A stretch of 64,000 nt of DNA from Polaromonas sp. (GCA_030655515.1 JAURVI010000038.1:1-64000); one strand, 5' to 3'; positions 33,282-42,652 are shown, counted from the stretch's first letter. Translations and numbers: made by a program. The notes: a model not told the origin generated them from the sequence alone.

Positions 33282-33869
33282 TCAGGCCTTGCCGGCCAGG
33301 TCGCGTGCGGTTTGCTGCACCATGGCCCGCTCGAGTTTTTCGGGCGGCAGGTTGATCAGGATATCCAGACGGCGGCGTATGGCCAGCAGGGTCTGGCGGA
33401 AGGCCTCGAGTTTTTGCGCATCGGTGCCCTTGACCTCCGACGGGTCGGCGTAACCCCAGTGCGCCGTGGCGGGCTGGCCGGGCCAGTAGGGGCAGACCTC
33501 GCCGGCGGCGTTGTCGCAAACGGTAATCACCAGATCCATGACGACCCCCACGCTTTTCGCTTCGTGTAATGCGCTGCCCCCCGAGGGGGCTGTGCTTGCT
33601 TGGGGCGGCCCGGCGCGGCGCACTTCCGGCGAATCCGGCTGGCCGAACTCGTCCCAGCTCTTGCTGCGCAGGCCTTCGGTCGGGATGCCGGCGTTGTTCA
33701 GCACCTGCAGCGCCAGCGGGTTCGGCTGCTGGTTCTCACGCGGGCTGCTGCCGGCCGAAAAGGCCTGGAAGCGCCTCTTGCCGATGTGGTTGAGCGTGGC
33801 TTCGGCCAGGATGCTGCGGGCCGAATTGTGGGTGCATAAAAACAGGACGTTGACGGGGCGCGCGGACAT
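33282..33869 (-). CDS. arsC: Thioredoxin-type arsenate reductase (LMW-PTP fold) with in-frame repeat insertion
   Basis: [47 protein letters not shown]; insertion [27 protein letters not shown] between DSPEV and MDLVITV. Confidence 0.92.
   Translation of the reverse strand: MSARPVNVLFLCTHNSARSILAEATLNHIGKRRFQAFSAGSSPRENQQPNPLALQVLNNAGIPTEGLRSKSWDEFGQPDSPEVRRAGPPQASTAPSGGSALHEAKSVGVVMDLVITVCDNAAGEVCPYWPGQPATAHWGYADPSEVKGTDAQKLEAFRQTLLAIRRRLDILINLPPEKLERAMVQQTARDLAGKA
33542..33620 (-). repeat. Single copy of the GCCCCCTCGGGGGGC repeat inside arsC
   Basis: CCCCCACGCTTTTCGCTTCGTGTAATGCGCTGCCCCCCGAGGGGGCTGTGCTTGCTTGGGGCGGCCCGGCG, near-identical to the unit at 52-370. Confidence 0.95.
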
Positions 33870-33936
33870 TGGAAATTCTCCAGAGGTGAGTAGATGTTTG
33901 GCGGCAATACGCTTCAGTCAGCCAATGCCCATGGTC

Positions 33937-34031
33937 TGTCATTCCGGACTGGATCCGGAATCCATGGTGGCGGCATGACGCAGGGCGAAGGTTTGGCGCA
34001 GCATGGATTGCGGGTCAGGCCCGCAATGACA
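33937..34031. repeat. Two-hairpin palindromic intergenic repeat inside the ars operon
   Basis: TGTCATTCCGGACTGGATCCGGAATCCATG ... CATGGATTGCGGGTCAGGCCCGCAATGACA; ends are inverted. Confidence 0.75.
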
Positions 34032-34091
34032 AGGGCGTGTGGTTTTTTCATGGCTGTGCGGTGTCCATGACTGGCCTGACCACCCGGGGGT

Positions 34092-35444
34092 TCAGCAAAC
34101 CGCACCAGCCGTCGCGGCGCAGGGGCCTTCAACGGCGGACACGGCTGGTCGCGGCGCGGGCAGTTGCCCCTCCAGCGCCGGCAGCACCACCACCGGCGAA
34201 AAGCCGCCGCCGGCGGTGCGGAAGTTGGTGGTCTGGCCTGTGTAGGTGCGTGCGGCCAGCAGTTGCACCTGGCCGCGGAAGGTGTAGGCGCGCAGGTCCA
34301 GCTTCAGCCGGGTGGGCACGCCATCGACGTCCACCAGGCGTTCACTGGGCGGCACCAGGGCCTGGGCGATAAAACCGCCGGCCAGGATGTTGCTCCAGAC
34401 GCCGCGTGTGAGTTTGTCGCCGCGGTAGGCGGCCTTGGCGCCATAACCCGCCACGGGCTTGAAGAAGAGTTGCCGGCGGCGCGCCCAGAGATCGTCCGCA
34501 TGGTCGGCGGTAACGAGTTTGGTGTGCGGAACCACCGCCTGCAGCAGGCGCCGGTCTTCAGCCGACACGCCCCAGGAGGCCAGCAGTGCATCGTCGCCGA
34601 GGGTGATGAGGTTGCGCTTGTCGGCAAACAGCGCGTGCGCCCGTGGGTGCGGCGTGACGACCGCCGCGCCCGCCACATAGGCGCTGTGCAGGGCTTCGTG
34701 GGCCGGGTCCGACAGGCTGAAATCCGTCAGGCGGTTGTAGACCAGATCGACCGCCACGCCTGGCAGCGCCGGGTGCCACAGCGCGCCGTCTTTCCACTGC
34801 AGCTCGCGCGCGTCGCCGACGGCGGCGGCGATGCCGTGCGCCAGGAACATCTGCCGTGCCAGTGCAAATTCAGGCGCCAGGTATTGCGCCTCCGGTGCAT
34901 CGTCGACGATCAGCCCACTGTGCAATGGCTGTGCGCCACGCTGGGCCTGCCACTCGGCGCGGAACATGGCCACAAACGCCTGGTTGAGTTGCAGCAGGTC
35001 GCTGGCGCTGTCCATCAGCCCCTGCATGGGCTCGCAGCACTCGCGGTGCGCGTGTGTCAGCGCAGCGTTGAGCAGCGCGCCGCCGGCATTGGTGTTGATC
35101 TCGATCAGGCGCGGGCCGTCGGCACCCAGGTGAAAGTCATACGCCATGAAGACACCGGTGGGGCCGAAATTATGGCGTGCAATCTCGGGCGCGCTGGCCA
35201 GCGCCAGTTGCTGGTAGGCGGGCAGGGCGATCACGCGTTCGATGGCGGCAATCGCCTGGCCCAGCGTCGTGCGGATGGCCGGGTCCAGAAACACCGTCGT
35301 CTCGGAAAACAGGTGCGGGTGTGTCGTCGCCAGTCCGGCCAGCATGCCTTGCAGGCTGGGGTCGGTCTCCATCTGCTGGCGCAGGCGCTCGGGGTTCAGG
35401 GTGCGGCACAGGCAGCCCAGATTCAGTGCCTCGGCGAGGTTCAT
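34092..35444 (-). CDS. ATP-grasp / glutathionylspermidine-synthase-like protein of unknown function within the ars operon
   Basis: GVFMAYDFHLGADGPRLIEINTNAGGALLNAAL; LFFKPVAGYGAKAAYRGDKLTRGVWSNILAGGFIAQALVPPSERL; RLKLDLRAYTFRGQVQLLAARTYTGQTTNFRTAGGGFSPV. Confidence 0.6.
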   Translation of the reverse strand: MNLAEALNLGCLCRTLNPERLRQQMETDPSLQGMLAGLATTHPHLFSETTVFLDPAIRTTLGQAIAAIERVIALPAYQQLALASAPEIARHNFGPTGVFMAYDFHLGADGPRLIEINTNAGGALLNAALTHAHRECCEPMQGLMDSASDLLQLNQAFVAMFRAEWQAQRGAQPLHSGLIVDDAPEAQYLAPEFALARQMFLAHGIAAAVGDARELQWKDGALWHPALPGVAVDLVYNRLTDFSLSDPAHEALHSAYVAGAAVVTPHPRAHALFADKRNLITLGDDALLASWGVSAEDRRLLQAVVPHTKLVTADHADDLWARRRQLFFKPVAGYGAKAAYRGDKLTRGVWSNILAGGFIAQALVPPSERLVDVDGVPTRLKLDLRAYTFRGQVQLLAARTYTGQTTNFRTAGGGFSPVVVLPALEGQLPAPRPAVSAVEGPCAATAGAVC

Positions 35445-35457
35445 GGCGGCGCCCCGG

Positions 35458-35799
35458 TCAGCAGGTCGCGCACGAGGCGGCGTCGGCGACTGCGCAGGCT
35501 TCGCCCTGGCAGCAGTGCTTGGTCATGTAATTCATGAGCTCCACCATGTGGTCAAAGTTGGCGCGGTAAATCAGGTTGCGGCCGCGCGGCTCGCTGCTGA
35601 CCAGGCCGGAATGCGCAAGCTCTTTCAGGTGGAAAGACAGCGCGCTGGGCGCTACTTCCAGCAGTTCGGCAATGGCACCCGGTGTCAGCCCGTCGGGTCC
35701 GGCGACCACCAGCGCCCGGAAGGTGCGCAGGCGCTGCGCCTGCGCCAGCGCGGCCAGGGCTTTGACGGCGCCGGTTTCATCGAGAGGTTTTGTTTCCAT
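35458..35799 (-). CDS. arsR: ArsR family arsenic-responsive repressor
   Basis: LRTFRALVVAGPDGLTPGAIAELLEVAPSALSFHLKELAHSGLVSSEPRGRNLIY; C-terminal Cys cluster CCQGEAC..CATC. Confidence 0.92.
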   Translation of the reverse strand: METKPLDETGAVKALAALAQAQRLRTFRALVVAGPDGLTPGAIAELLEVAPSALSFHLKELAHSGLVSSEPRGRNLIYRANFDHMVELMNYMTKHCCQGEACAVADAASCATC

Positions 35800-35801
35800 A
35801 G

Positions 35802-35830
35802 TTCAAATATAATTGAATGATTGAATTGAA
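35802..35830. promoter_or_regulatory. Putative ArsR operator in the arsR / arsC-arsH divergent promoter
   Basis: TTCAAATATAATTGAATGATTGAATTGAA, repeated TTCAA/TTGAA arms in the intergenic gap. Confidence 0.6.
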
Positions 35831-35852
35831 GCAATCCCAACCAGGAAAAACA

Positions 35853-36278
35853 ATGGCCGACATCACGATTTACCACAACCCCCAGTGCGGCACCTCGCGC
35901 AACACCCTGGCGCTGATCCGCAACAGCGGTGAGGAGCCCGAAGTCATTGAGTACCTCCAAACCCCGCCCGGCCGCGAGACCCTGGTCCAACTGGTGGCAC
36001 AGACGGGGCAGCCGTTGCAGGCGCTGATCCGCAGCAAGGAAAAGTTGTACGGCGAACTTCAACTCGACAACCCGGCGCTCAGTGATGAGCAACTGATGGA
36101 CGCCATGCTGGCCCACCCCATCCTGATCAACCGGCCCATCGTCGTGACGCCGCTGGGCACCCGCCTGTGCCGGCCGTCCGAAGCGGTGCTCGACATCCTG
36201 CCTGCGCCGCAGCAGGGCGCTTTCACCAAGGAAGATGGTGAGCTGGTACTGCAATCCGGAAATGGCGGAACAAAATGA
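35853..36278 (+). CDS. arsC: Glutaredoxin-type arsenate reductase
   Basis: ITIYHNPQCGTSRNTLALIRNSGEEPEVIEYLQTPP, ILINRPIVVTPLGTRLCRPSE. Confidence 0.95.
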   Translation: MADITIYHNPQCGTSRNTLALIRNSGEEPEVIEYLQTPPGRETLVQLVAQTGQPLQALIRSKEKLYGELQLDNPALSDEQLMDAMLAHPILINRPIVVTPLGTRLCRPSEAVLDILPAPQQGAFTKEDGELVLQSGNGGTK

Positions 36279-36410
36279 AAGTGATGGATTCGTGCGCAGG
36301 GCAAGGCGCAAGCCGCAGCGAAGGCTGGCTCGCCTTCGCAAGGGTTGCAACGCCGCCATGGGCGCGAAGGCGCGCTTTCATGTTTCGCTTTTTTCGGATT
36401 GCAGTACCCG

Positions 36411-37148
36411 ATGACAAAGGGGAACGTGTTGCCGGCGCTTGACGATCTGCCCAACCTCGACAAAACCCTGTTCGCGCTGCCCACGGCCGGCGCACTGCAG
36501 GCCTTCCGGCCATCAGTGCATGTGCCGCGCATTCTGCTGCTCTACGGCTCGGTGCGTGAGCGCTCCTACAGCCGGCTGCTCAGCGAAGAAGCCGCGCGCC
36601 TGCTGCAGGCCATGGGCGCCGAAACCAAAACCTTTGACCCGCGCGGCCTGCCGCTGCCCGACGACGCACCCGACAGCCACCCCAAGGTGCAGGAGCTGCG
36701 GCAACTCGCCCAGTGGGCCGAAGGCATGGTCTGGACATCGCCCGAGCGCCACGGCGCCATGACCGGCATCATGAAATCCCAGATCGACTGGATTCCGCTG
36801 GCGCAGGGCGCGTTGCGGCCGACCCAGGGCAAGACGCTGGCGCTGATGCAGGTCAGCGGCGGCTCGCAGTCCTTCAACGCGGTGAACCAGTTGCGCGTAC
36901 TGGGCCGCTGGATGCGCATGCTGACCATTCCGAATCAGTCATCGGTCGCCAAGGCCTTTCTGGAGTTCGACGAGGCCGGGCGCATGAAGCCTTCGGCGTT
37001 TTACGACCGGGTGGTTGATGTGATGGAAGAGTTGGTCAAGTTCACCTTGCTCACGCGCGATGTGTCGCCTTACCTGGTGAACCGGTACAGCGAGCGCAGG
37101 GAGAGTGCGGAGGCGCTGTCTAAGCGGGTGAATCAGCGGGGTTGGTGA
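36411..37148 (+). CDS. arsH: ArsH NADPH-dependent FMN reductase / organoarsenical oxidase
   Basis: [69 protein letters not shown]. Confidence 0.94.
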   Translation: MTKGNVLPALDDLPNLDKTLFALPTAGALQAFRPSVHVPRILLLYGSVRERSYSRLLSEEAARLLQAMGAETKTFDPRGLPLPDDAPDSHPKVQELRQLAQWAEGMVWTSPERHGAMTGIMKSQIDWIPLAQGALRPTQGKTLALMQVSGGSQSFNAVNQLRVLGRWMRMLTIPNQSSVAKAFLEFDEAGRMKPSAFYDRVVDVMEELVKFTLLTRDVSPYLVNRYSERRESAEALSKRVNQRGW

Positions 37149-37323
37149 ATCGATAAGGAAAATCGGCCGTTGGCCCCTTGGGGGCGGGCGCAAGCAGCTA
37201 TTGAATTTATAGCGGACTGCGATGCACTTCTTTTCAGGTGCCCGTGGTGATGGTGAGGATTCGGAGCAATAAGTACTTATCGCGTCAGTGCTTGCAGCCT
37301 CGCTGCCTTATCGGCATTGCACC

Positions 37324-37986
37324 TCACTTGTTCGAGGTGTTCAACTCAAAAAGTTCAGTTCTCAGTTGCAGCAATTCCTGTAATAACTTGTTGTTCGGGT
37401 CGGCCGCAACGGCGCGACGTGTCCAAGCCAGCGATTTTTCTTCATCGTTTGGGAGATCAAATGACGATTCATACAGATCGGCCAGACTCCGCATCGCTGC
37501 CGGGACACCGGCCTCGGCGGCTTTCGACAACCATATGAGGGCTTGCTGGGAATCTTCCGCAACACCCAGTCCGTAGGCATAAGCCTCGCCCACCTTGTAC
37601 ATGGCAAGTTTGTCGCCGCCTTTGGCTGCGGCAAAGTTGGCGGGAAAGTCTTTGATGGTTGCGCGGTAGCTTTCGGTGTAGGTTCTTCGCCAGCCGGCTT
37701 CAGGAATGTGAACCCTCATCACCACACCATCGCCGATCCGGACCTGTTTTCTATATTCCAGTTGAAGCTCTTTGGTTCGAGGCAAGGTCAAAGCGATCTT
37801 CAACGTTCCCTCTTTGACGACCAGATCAAGAGGACAGGCTCCCCGAAATTTACCGTTCACGCTCACCTCAGCGCCTGTATGTTTTGCTTCACAGGTCAGG
37901 CGCACGACCGGATCCGCCGCGTATAAATTGCCAGAAGAAAATACCACCGCGCAGAGCGTCAGGACCAGTTGTTTTGATAGGTTCAT
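37324..37986 (-). CDS. Periplasmic protein with PEGA-like N-terminus and Sel1-like repeat
   Basis: Signal peptide; VRLTCEAKHTGAEVSVNGKFRGACPLDLVV; GDKLAMYKVGEAYAYGLGVAEDSQQALIWLSKAAEAGVPAAMRSLADLYE. Confidence 0.7.
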   Translation of the reverse strand: MNLSKQLVLTLCAVVFSSGNLYAADPVVRLTCEAKHTGAEVSVNGKFRGACPLDLVVKEGTLKIALTLPRTKELQLEYRKQVRIGDGVVMRVHIPEAGWRRTYTESYRATIKDFPANFAAAKGGDKLAMYKVGEAYAYGLGVAEDSQQALIWLSKAAEAGVPAAMRSLADLYESSFDLPNDEEKSLAWTRRAVAADPNNKLLQELLQLRTELFELNTSNK

Positions 37987-38013
37987 TTTTTTCTTCAGTT
38001 TTTTACCGGGCCG

Positions 38014-38967
38014 TTAACGGGCAATGCCGGTAGCGGGTCCGCTGGAGCTGCTTCTGCATCCGAAAATGGTCAGTATCTCAACCTTGTAGTCAACGGAGCA
38101 TTTGTACTCGGCATGGCTGCTGCTGGTGGCCGCTTTGAAGGGGCAACTGATTCCGCTGTCCCCCAGAAAGCGCATCGGCTCCCCAGCATTGCTGGTGGTC
38201 GACGATTTGACTTTACTTAGCTCCGCCTGCACCTTGTTTCGCGCAACACTCTCGACGCCGTTGTCTTCCCGGATGCGGTTATCCAGGACGCACCTTTTCT
38301 TTTCATCGCGAACAACGGTGGGAGGTGCGGCGTTGTTTGCGCTATAGCTCCTCTCAACACTTGAATTGGCGGTGTTGCTCGCCACGGCGGACGGTCGATA
38401 GCCTGGGGTTTCGGCGCGCGTTTCCTGAGCTCGCCTGGCAGCGCGCAGGTTTTCCCCGTATCTGTCGGCCTCCCGCTGGATGCCCTGCAGCCTGGCCATG
38501 CCCGCAATGGCCGATGGCACGTAAGGCGCTTCCCGGGAAGGCGTATCGTCCGCCCTTTCCCGAGCCCACTGCTGCTGCCGCTCCTGATCTTGCCTGCGCC
38601 ACTCTTCTTCCTCTGCCGCCTTTTTGCGCGCCTTCTCTGCCCACTCGGCAGCCAGAATCCTCTCCCGCTCAGCGGCGACCCGCTGCTGTTCATTGGCGAG
38701 CCTTTGTTGGCTTGCTGCCAAATTCTTTTTGTCCTGGGCACCTGTGACGAGCCTGGCAGCCTTTTTGTGTTCATTACGGCTGCAGCCGAAATCTCCAGCG
38801 CGGGTACAGGCGTCCGCTTTGTCGAGCACGAGCTGCAGATCCTGCCTGTCTATCTTGTCAAGCTTGTCAACCAGATCCAGGAGATTGGTGTCCTTGGCGT
38901 GCGCCGGCGTCAAGGCCACGAGAACAAGTGCCGCCAGGACAAAAATACCCCATGCATGTTTCTTCAT
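38014..38967 (-). CDS. Secreted coiled-coil hypothetical protein
   Basis: Signal peptide MKKHAWGIFVLAALVLVALTPAHA; charged EKARKKAAEEEEWRRQDQERQQQW stretch; paired cysteines at C-terminus. Confidence 0.6.
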   Translation of the reverse strand: MKKHAWGIFVLAALVLVALTPAHAKDTNLLDLVDKLDKIDRQDLQLVLDKADACTRAGDFGCSRNEHKKAARLVTGAQDKKNLAASQQRLANEQQRVAAERERILAAEWAEKARKKAAEEEEWRRQDQERQQQWARERADDTPSREAPYVPSAIAGMARLQGIQREADRYGENLRAARRAQETRAETPGYRPSAVASNTANSSVERSYSANNAAPPTVVRDEKKRCVLDNRIREDNGVESVARNKVQAELSKVKSSTTSNAGEPMRFLGDSGISCPFKAATSSSHAEYKCSVDYKVEILTIFGCRSSSSGPATGIAR

Positions 38968-39244
38968 AAATCTCCCTGAGTGTCTCAATGCTCGGCCTGG
39001 CGCGCTGCTGTGCTCCAGGAGATTCAAACGCCCGAGCTTTCCGTGGCAGTTGTGCTTCGATCCGCGTTAAAGAGAGCGTATGCCACAAAAATCCCAAGAG
39101 CATCCCATGTTCGTGGGGTGCGTCTCGTCCTTTTATTGACGGGCTTTCATTGATCCTCAGGGCGGCCACTCTGATAATATAACTATATGTCATCGCGAAA
39201 GAGTAGAAGACTTTTTGTGCGGCCAACACTTTCTGGGTAAACCC

Positions 39245-40231
39245 ATGCGAAATCGAAGCGCTTTCTCTTTCTTTTTGTTGTGTCTAGCCTTTAGCGGCAG
39301 CACCTACGCTGCGGCGTTGCGCGTCACTTGTGAAGGTAACGATGTCGGCGCGGAGGTATTGGTCAACGGCAAATTTCGGGGAGAGTGTCCCGTAGATTTA
39401 TCGGTTCCCAATGGCGCCCTCAAGCTGCTGGTTCGCAAGCAAGGCGAGGGCGGCCGTGAGCGCGTGTTTGAACAAGAAATCCGGATGAGCGAGGGATCGG
39501 CGAAGAAGGTTGAAGCGAACCTTGGCCCATGGCGTCTCAGCCCCGCTGAAGTCCAGCGGCAGGACGAAAAAGTAAAGCGCCTTTACGCGCTACCTTTGGA
39601 TCAGCTTGAAAAGCAGGCCCGCTCCGGCGACCCGGATGCCATGGTTGTGCTGGCCCGAAGCTACTCCGGCGGCATTCAGAATCGGCCCATAGACAAAGTA
39701 GTCGGGCTGGCATGGTGGCAAAAGGCAGCCGAAGCCGGAAACGTGACCGCCATGTATAACTTGTCACTAATGAACCATATGGGAACGCCGGAGGTACCGA
39801 AGAATCCGGCGCAAGCCAGGATCTGGTTGGTGAAGGCGTCGGAAGCCGGCTTGGCCAGAGCTACAGAATCTCTCGCGAGTGAGCTGGACACCACAGACCG
39901 AAGCCAGGCAAACCAGGAGGAAATTTTCAGGATGACCCTGCGCGCTGCGGAGCAGGGGAGTCCGTCGAGCATGCTACGAACCGGCTCGGCATATAGCTCC
40001 GGAACAGGAACCCCCAGAAACCTGGAGAGTGCAGTACTGTGGTGGCGCAGGGCCGCAGAGGCTGGCAATCAATACGCCATGTTTGAGCTGGCCAACAGTT
40101 ATGAAAAAGGCCAGGGCGTTGCTGCCAACCACGAGCAGGCAGTCTTCTGGTGGCGCAAGGCGGCCGAGTTGCAGAATGGCTTCAGAAACGAAAAAGCGGT
40201 AGAGGAACTGAAGAAACGCGGGCTGCTTTAA
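39245..40231 (+). CDS. Periplasmic Sel1-like repeat protein with PEGA-like N-terminus (paralog of 37324-37986)
   Basis: LRVTCEGNDVGAEVLVNGKFRGECPVDLSV; repeated AVLWWRRAAEAGNQYAMFELANSYEKGQGVAANHEQAVFWWRKAAE. Confidence 0.8.
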   Translation: MRNRSAFSFFLLCLAFSGSTYAAALRVTCEGNDVGAEVLVNGKFRGECPVDLSVPNGALKLLVRKQGEGGRERVFEQEIRMSEGSAKKVEANLGPWRLSPAEVQRQDEKVKRLYALPLDQLEKQARSGDPDAMVVLARSYSGGIQNRPIDKVVGLAWWQKAAEAGNVTAMYNLSLMNHMGTPEVPKNPAQARIWLVKASEAGLARATESLASELDTTDRSQANQEEIFRMTLRAAEQGSPSSMLRTGSAYSSGTGTPRNLESAVLWWRRAAEAGNQYAMFELANSYEKGQGVAANHEQAVFWWRKAAELQNGFRNEKAVEELKKRGLL

Positions 40232-40532
40232 GCCTCATGTAGTGCGGTCGCCCAATCGAGGGGCGATGGAGTCTTCCAATCTGTCCGCATATCAGATCGG
40301 AGTTTTCAGAGACACCCACGCAGTCAGTAATTCCACCTGCTTGCGGAGCCAGTTCGTCGGCATGTTCTGCGTTCCCCAGACAGCGATGCGCCCCGCGTAT
40401 TTCCCCATCAACCAGAACTGGCGCGCCGCGACAAAGGCCACGCTCCCCTCGAAGTCTTCTGAACTCAGAGGGCGCGCGCTACGGCCGTCCTGGAGATACC
40501 CCGTTGCCAGCGTTCATCAGAGCGGGCAGCGA

Positions 40533-40550
40533 CTGTCATCAAACTGCCAT
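40533..40550 (+). promoter_or_regulatory. Pho box upstream of phoX
   Basis: CTGTCATCAAACTGCCAT: 16/18 to CTGTCATAAAWCTGTCAY. Confidence 0.75.
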
Positions 40551-40624
40551 CGAATCGACATGAACACGTCACTACGCGCTTCCAGAATCTCCCCATCAGT
40601 CAAAAACACGATGGAGAGTGATTC

Positions 40625-42580
40625 ATGGGTCAGGGATTCGGCAAGGATTACGAGCAGGGTGAAGGCGTCAACACGACGTCCAATCCCTTCATTCATGAAA
40701 TAGACGGCGCGCGCCGCCATGTGCTGCGTTGCACCACGGCGGCGGTTGCGCTGCTGATGGGCTCACACACCTTGGTGGCCGGCGCGGCAAAGGTCGGCAA
40801 AGGCAAGCCGCTTGGTTTTGCCGGTGTGCCGGTTTCCGCCGCCGACGCGCTGGTGGTGTCGGCCGACTACGAAGCCCAGGTGCTCTACCGCTGGGGCGAT
40901 GCGACCGGGATGGCCACGGGGGCACCCGCCTTCAGCGCGGACGCTTCCAACAGTTGGCAGGAGCAAATGCTGCAAGCTGGCATGCACCACGATGGCATGG
41001 AGTTTTTCCCGCTGGACAAAAACCCGCGCCACGGCCTGCTCGCCATCAACCACGAGTACACCGACGACGGCCTGCTGCACAGCGATGGCATGCAGACCTG
41101 GACGGCGGAGAAAGTGCGCAAGTCCCAGGCCGCGCACGGCGCCAGCGTGATCGAGGTGGTGGAGCGCGCCGGTGTCTGGCGGGTGATGCCCAACTCACGT
41201 TACGCGCGCCGCATCACGGCCAGCACCCCCATGTTGTTCAGCGGCCCGGCGGCCGGGCACGCGCTCTTGAGAACCGCGGCCGACCCGAGCGGCACCCGCC
41301 CGCTGGGCACGCTGAACAATTGCGCTGCGGGCCAGACCCCCTGGGGCACGTTTCTGACCTGCGAAGAAAACTGGAACGGTTATTTCTCGGCGCAGGACAA
41401 GCCCAACCCGGATGAGTTGCGTTACGGCTTGCGCAGCAAGGGTTTTGGCTACCGCTGGCACGAGTTCGACGAGCGTTTTGACGCGGTGAAAAATCCCAAT
41501 GAGCCGCACCGCTTTGGCTGGGTGGTGGAGATCGATCCGCAAGACCCGACGCAGACCCCGATCAAGCGCACCGCGCTGGGCCGCATCAAACACGAAGGGG
41601 CCACAACGACCTTGAGCCGGGACGGCCGCGCCGTGGTCTACATGGGCGACGACGAGCGTTTTGAATACGTCTACAAGTTTGTCAGCCGTGACAAGGTCAA
41701 GCCCGGAGGCTACGCCGCCAACAAGGAACTGCTCGATCACGGCACGCTGTATGTGGCGCGTTTTGACGCGCAGGGCTACGGCCGGTGGTTGCCGCTGGTG
41801 CATGGCGAAGGCGGCTTGACCGCCGCCAGCGGTTTTGCCAGCCAGGCCGACGTGTTGATCAAGTGCCGCCAGGCGGCCGATGCGGTCGGCGCGACAAAAA
41901 TGGACCGGCCCGAGTGGGTGGCCGTACACCCCAACACCGGCGAGGTCTTTGTGACGCTGACCAACAACAGCGTACGCGGGCAGGACGGCTCAAGCAGCCG
42001 CATGGCAGACGCAGCCAATCCGCGCAACGACAACATCATGGGCCACATCATTCGCTGGCGCGAAGGCAAGGGGCAGGGCGCTTTCGCCAGCCGGCTCGAC
42101 GGCGACGCCAGCGCCACAGAGTTCCGCTGGATGCACTTTGCGCTGGCCGGCGACCCCCATGCCGAAAAGGCCGAGTACCGCGGCACCATCAAAGGCGACA
42201 TGTATGGCAGCCCCGATGGCTTGCAGTTCGATGGCGGCGGGATGCTCTGGATACAGACCGATATTTCGACCTCGGCCATGCACAAAGGTGCGTACAAGCG
42301 CATGGGCAACAACGTGATGCTCTGCGCCGATCCGGCGACCGGCGAGACCAAGCGTTTCCTGACCGGGCCCGCCGGCTGCGAGATCACCGGCGTGAGCTTC
42401 ACGCCGGACCGCCGCGCTGTCTTCATCAATATCCAGCACCCCGGAGAAACAGCCAGCGAGCGCAGTGACCCGGCCAACCCGAAAGCGGTGAGCCACTGGC
42501 CCGATGGCCCCGCGGGTGGCCGACCACGGTCGGCCACGGTGGTCATCCGGCGCAAGGATGGCGGCATCGTCGGCACCTGA
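40625..42580 (+). CDS. phoX: PhoX-family (DUF839) alkaline phosphatase
   Basis: GARRHVLRCTTAAVALL, TPWGTFLTCEENWNGYF, SPDGLQFDGGGMLWIQTDIS, PAGCEITGVSFTPDRRAVFINIQHPGE. Confidence 0.9.
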   Translation: MGQGFGKDYEQGEGVNTTSNPFIHEIDGARRHVLRCTTAAVALLMGSHTLVAGAAKVGKGKPLGFAGVPVSAADALVVSADYEAQVLYRWGDATGMATGAPAFSADASNSWQEQMLQAGMHHDGMEFFPLDKNPRHGLLAINHEYTDDGLLHSDGMQTWTAEKVRKSQAAHGASVIEVVERAGVWRVMPNSRYARRITASTPMLFSGPAAGHALLRTAADPSGTRPLGTLNNCAAGQTPWGTFLTCEENWNGYFSAQDKPNPDELRYGLRSKGFGYRWHEFDERFDAVKNPNEPHRFGWVVEIDPQDPTQTPIKRTALGRIKHEGATTTLSRDGRAVVYMGDDERFEYVYKFVSRDKVKPGGYAANKELLDHGTLYVARFDAQGYGRWLPLVHGEGGLTAASGFASQADVLIKCRQAADAVGATKMDRPEWVAVHPNTGEVFVTLTNNSVRGQDGSSSRMADAANPRNDNIMGHIIRWREGKGQGAFASRLDGDASATEFRWMHFALAGDPHAEKAEYRGTIKGDMYGSPDGLQFDGGGMLWIQTDISTSAMHKGAYKRMGNNVMLCADPATGETKRFLTGPAGCEITGVSFTPDRRAVFINIQHPGETASERSDPANPKAVSHWPDGPAGGRPRSATVVIRRKDGGIVGT

Positions 42581-42586
42581 ATTTTC

Positions 42587-42609
42587 AGCCCCGGTCACGG
42601 GGCTTTTTT
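42587..42609 (+). terminator. Intrinsic terminator after phoX
   Basis: AGCCCCG-GTCA-CGGGGCTTTTTT. Confidence 0.85.
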
Positions 42610-42652
42610 ACAGCGCGTCACTCATTTTGCGAAAGACAACAAGGAGTCCACC

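Noticed and set aside
31031-33355. 774-aa plus-strand ORF
   Set aside because: Antisense to MFS, acr3 and the intergenic gap; His/Gln/Arg-rich low-complexity translation typical of high-GC shadow ORFs
36285-36400. Hairpins in the arsC-arsH gap (GCGAAGGC..GCCTTCGC)
   Set aside because: Real inverted repeat but short and without repeat-family or terminator evidence
40242-40703. 153-aa plus-strand ORF before phoX
   Set aside because: No recognisable family, overlaps the Pho box and phoX start; minus-strand fragments here (e.g. GKYAGRIAVWGTQNMPTNWLRKQVELLTAWVSLKTPI) hint at a decayed gene but I could not identify it
42610-42652. Possible Pho box before the olsB-like gene (GCGTCACTCATTTTGCGA)
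   Set aside because: Only one half-site resembles TGTCA; second half poor, so not called
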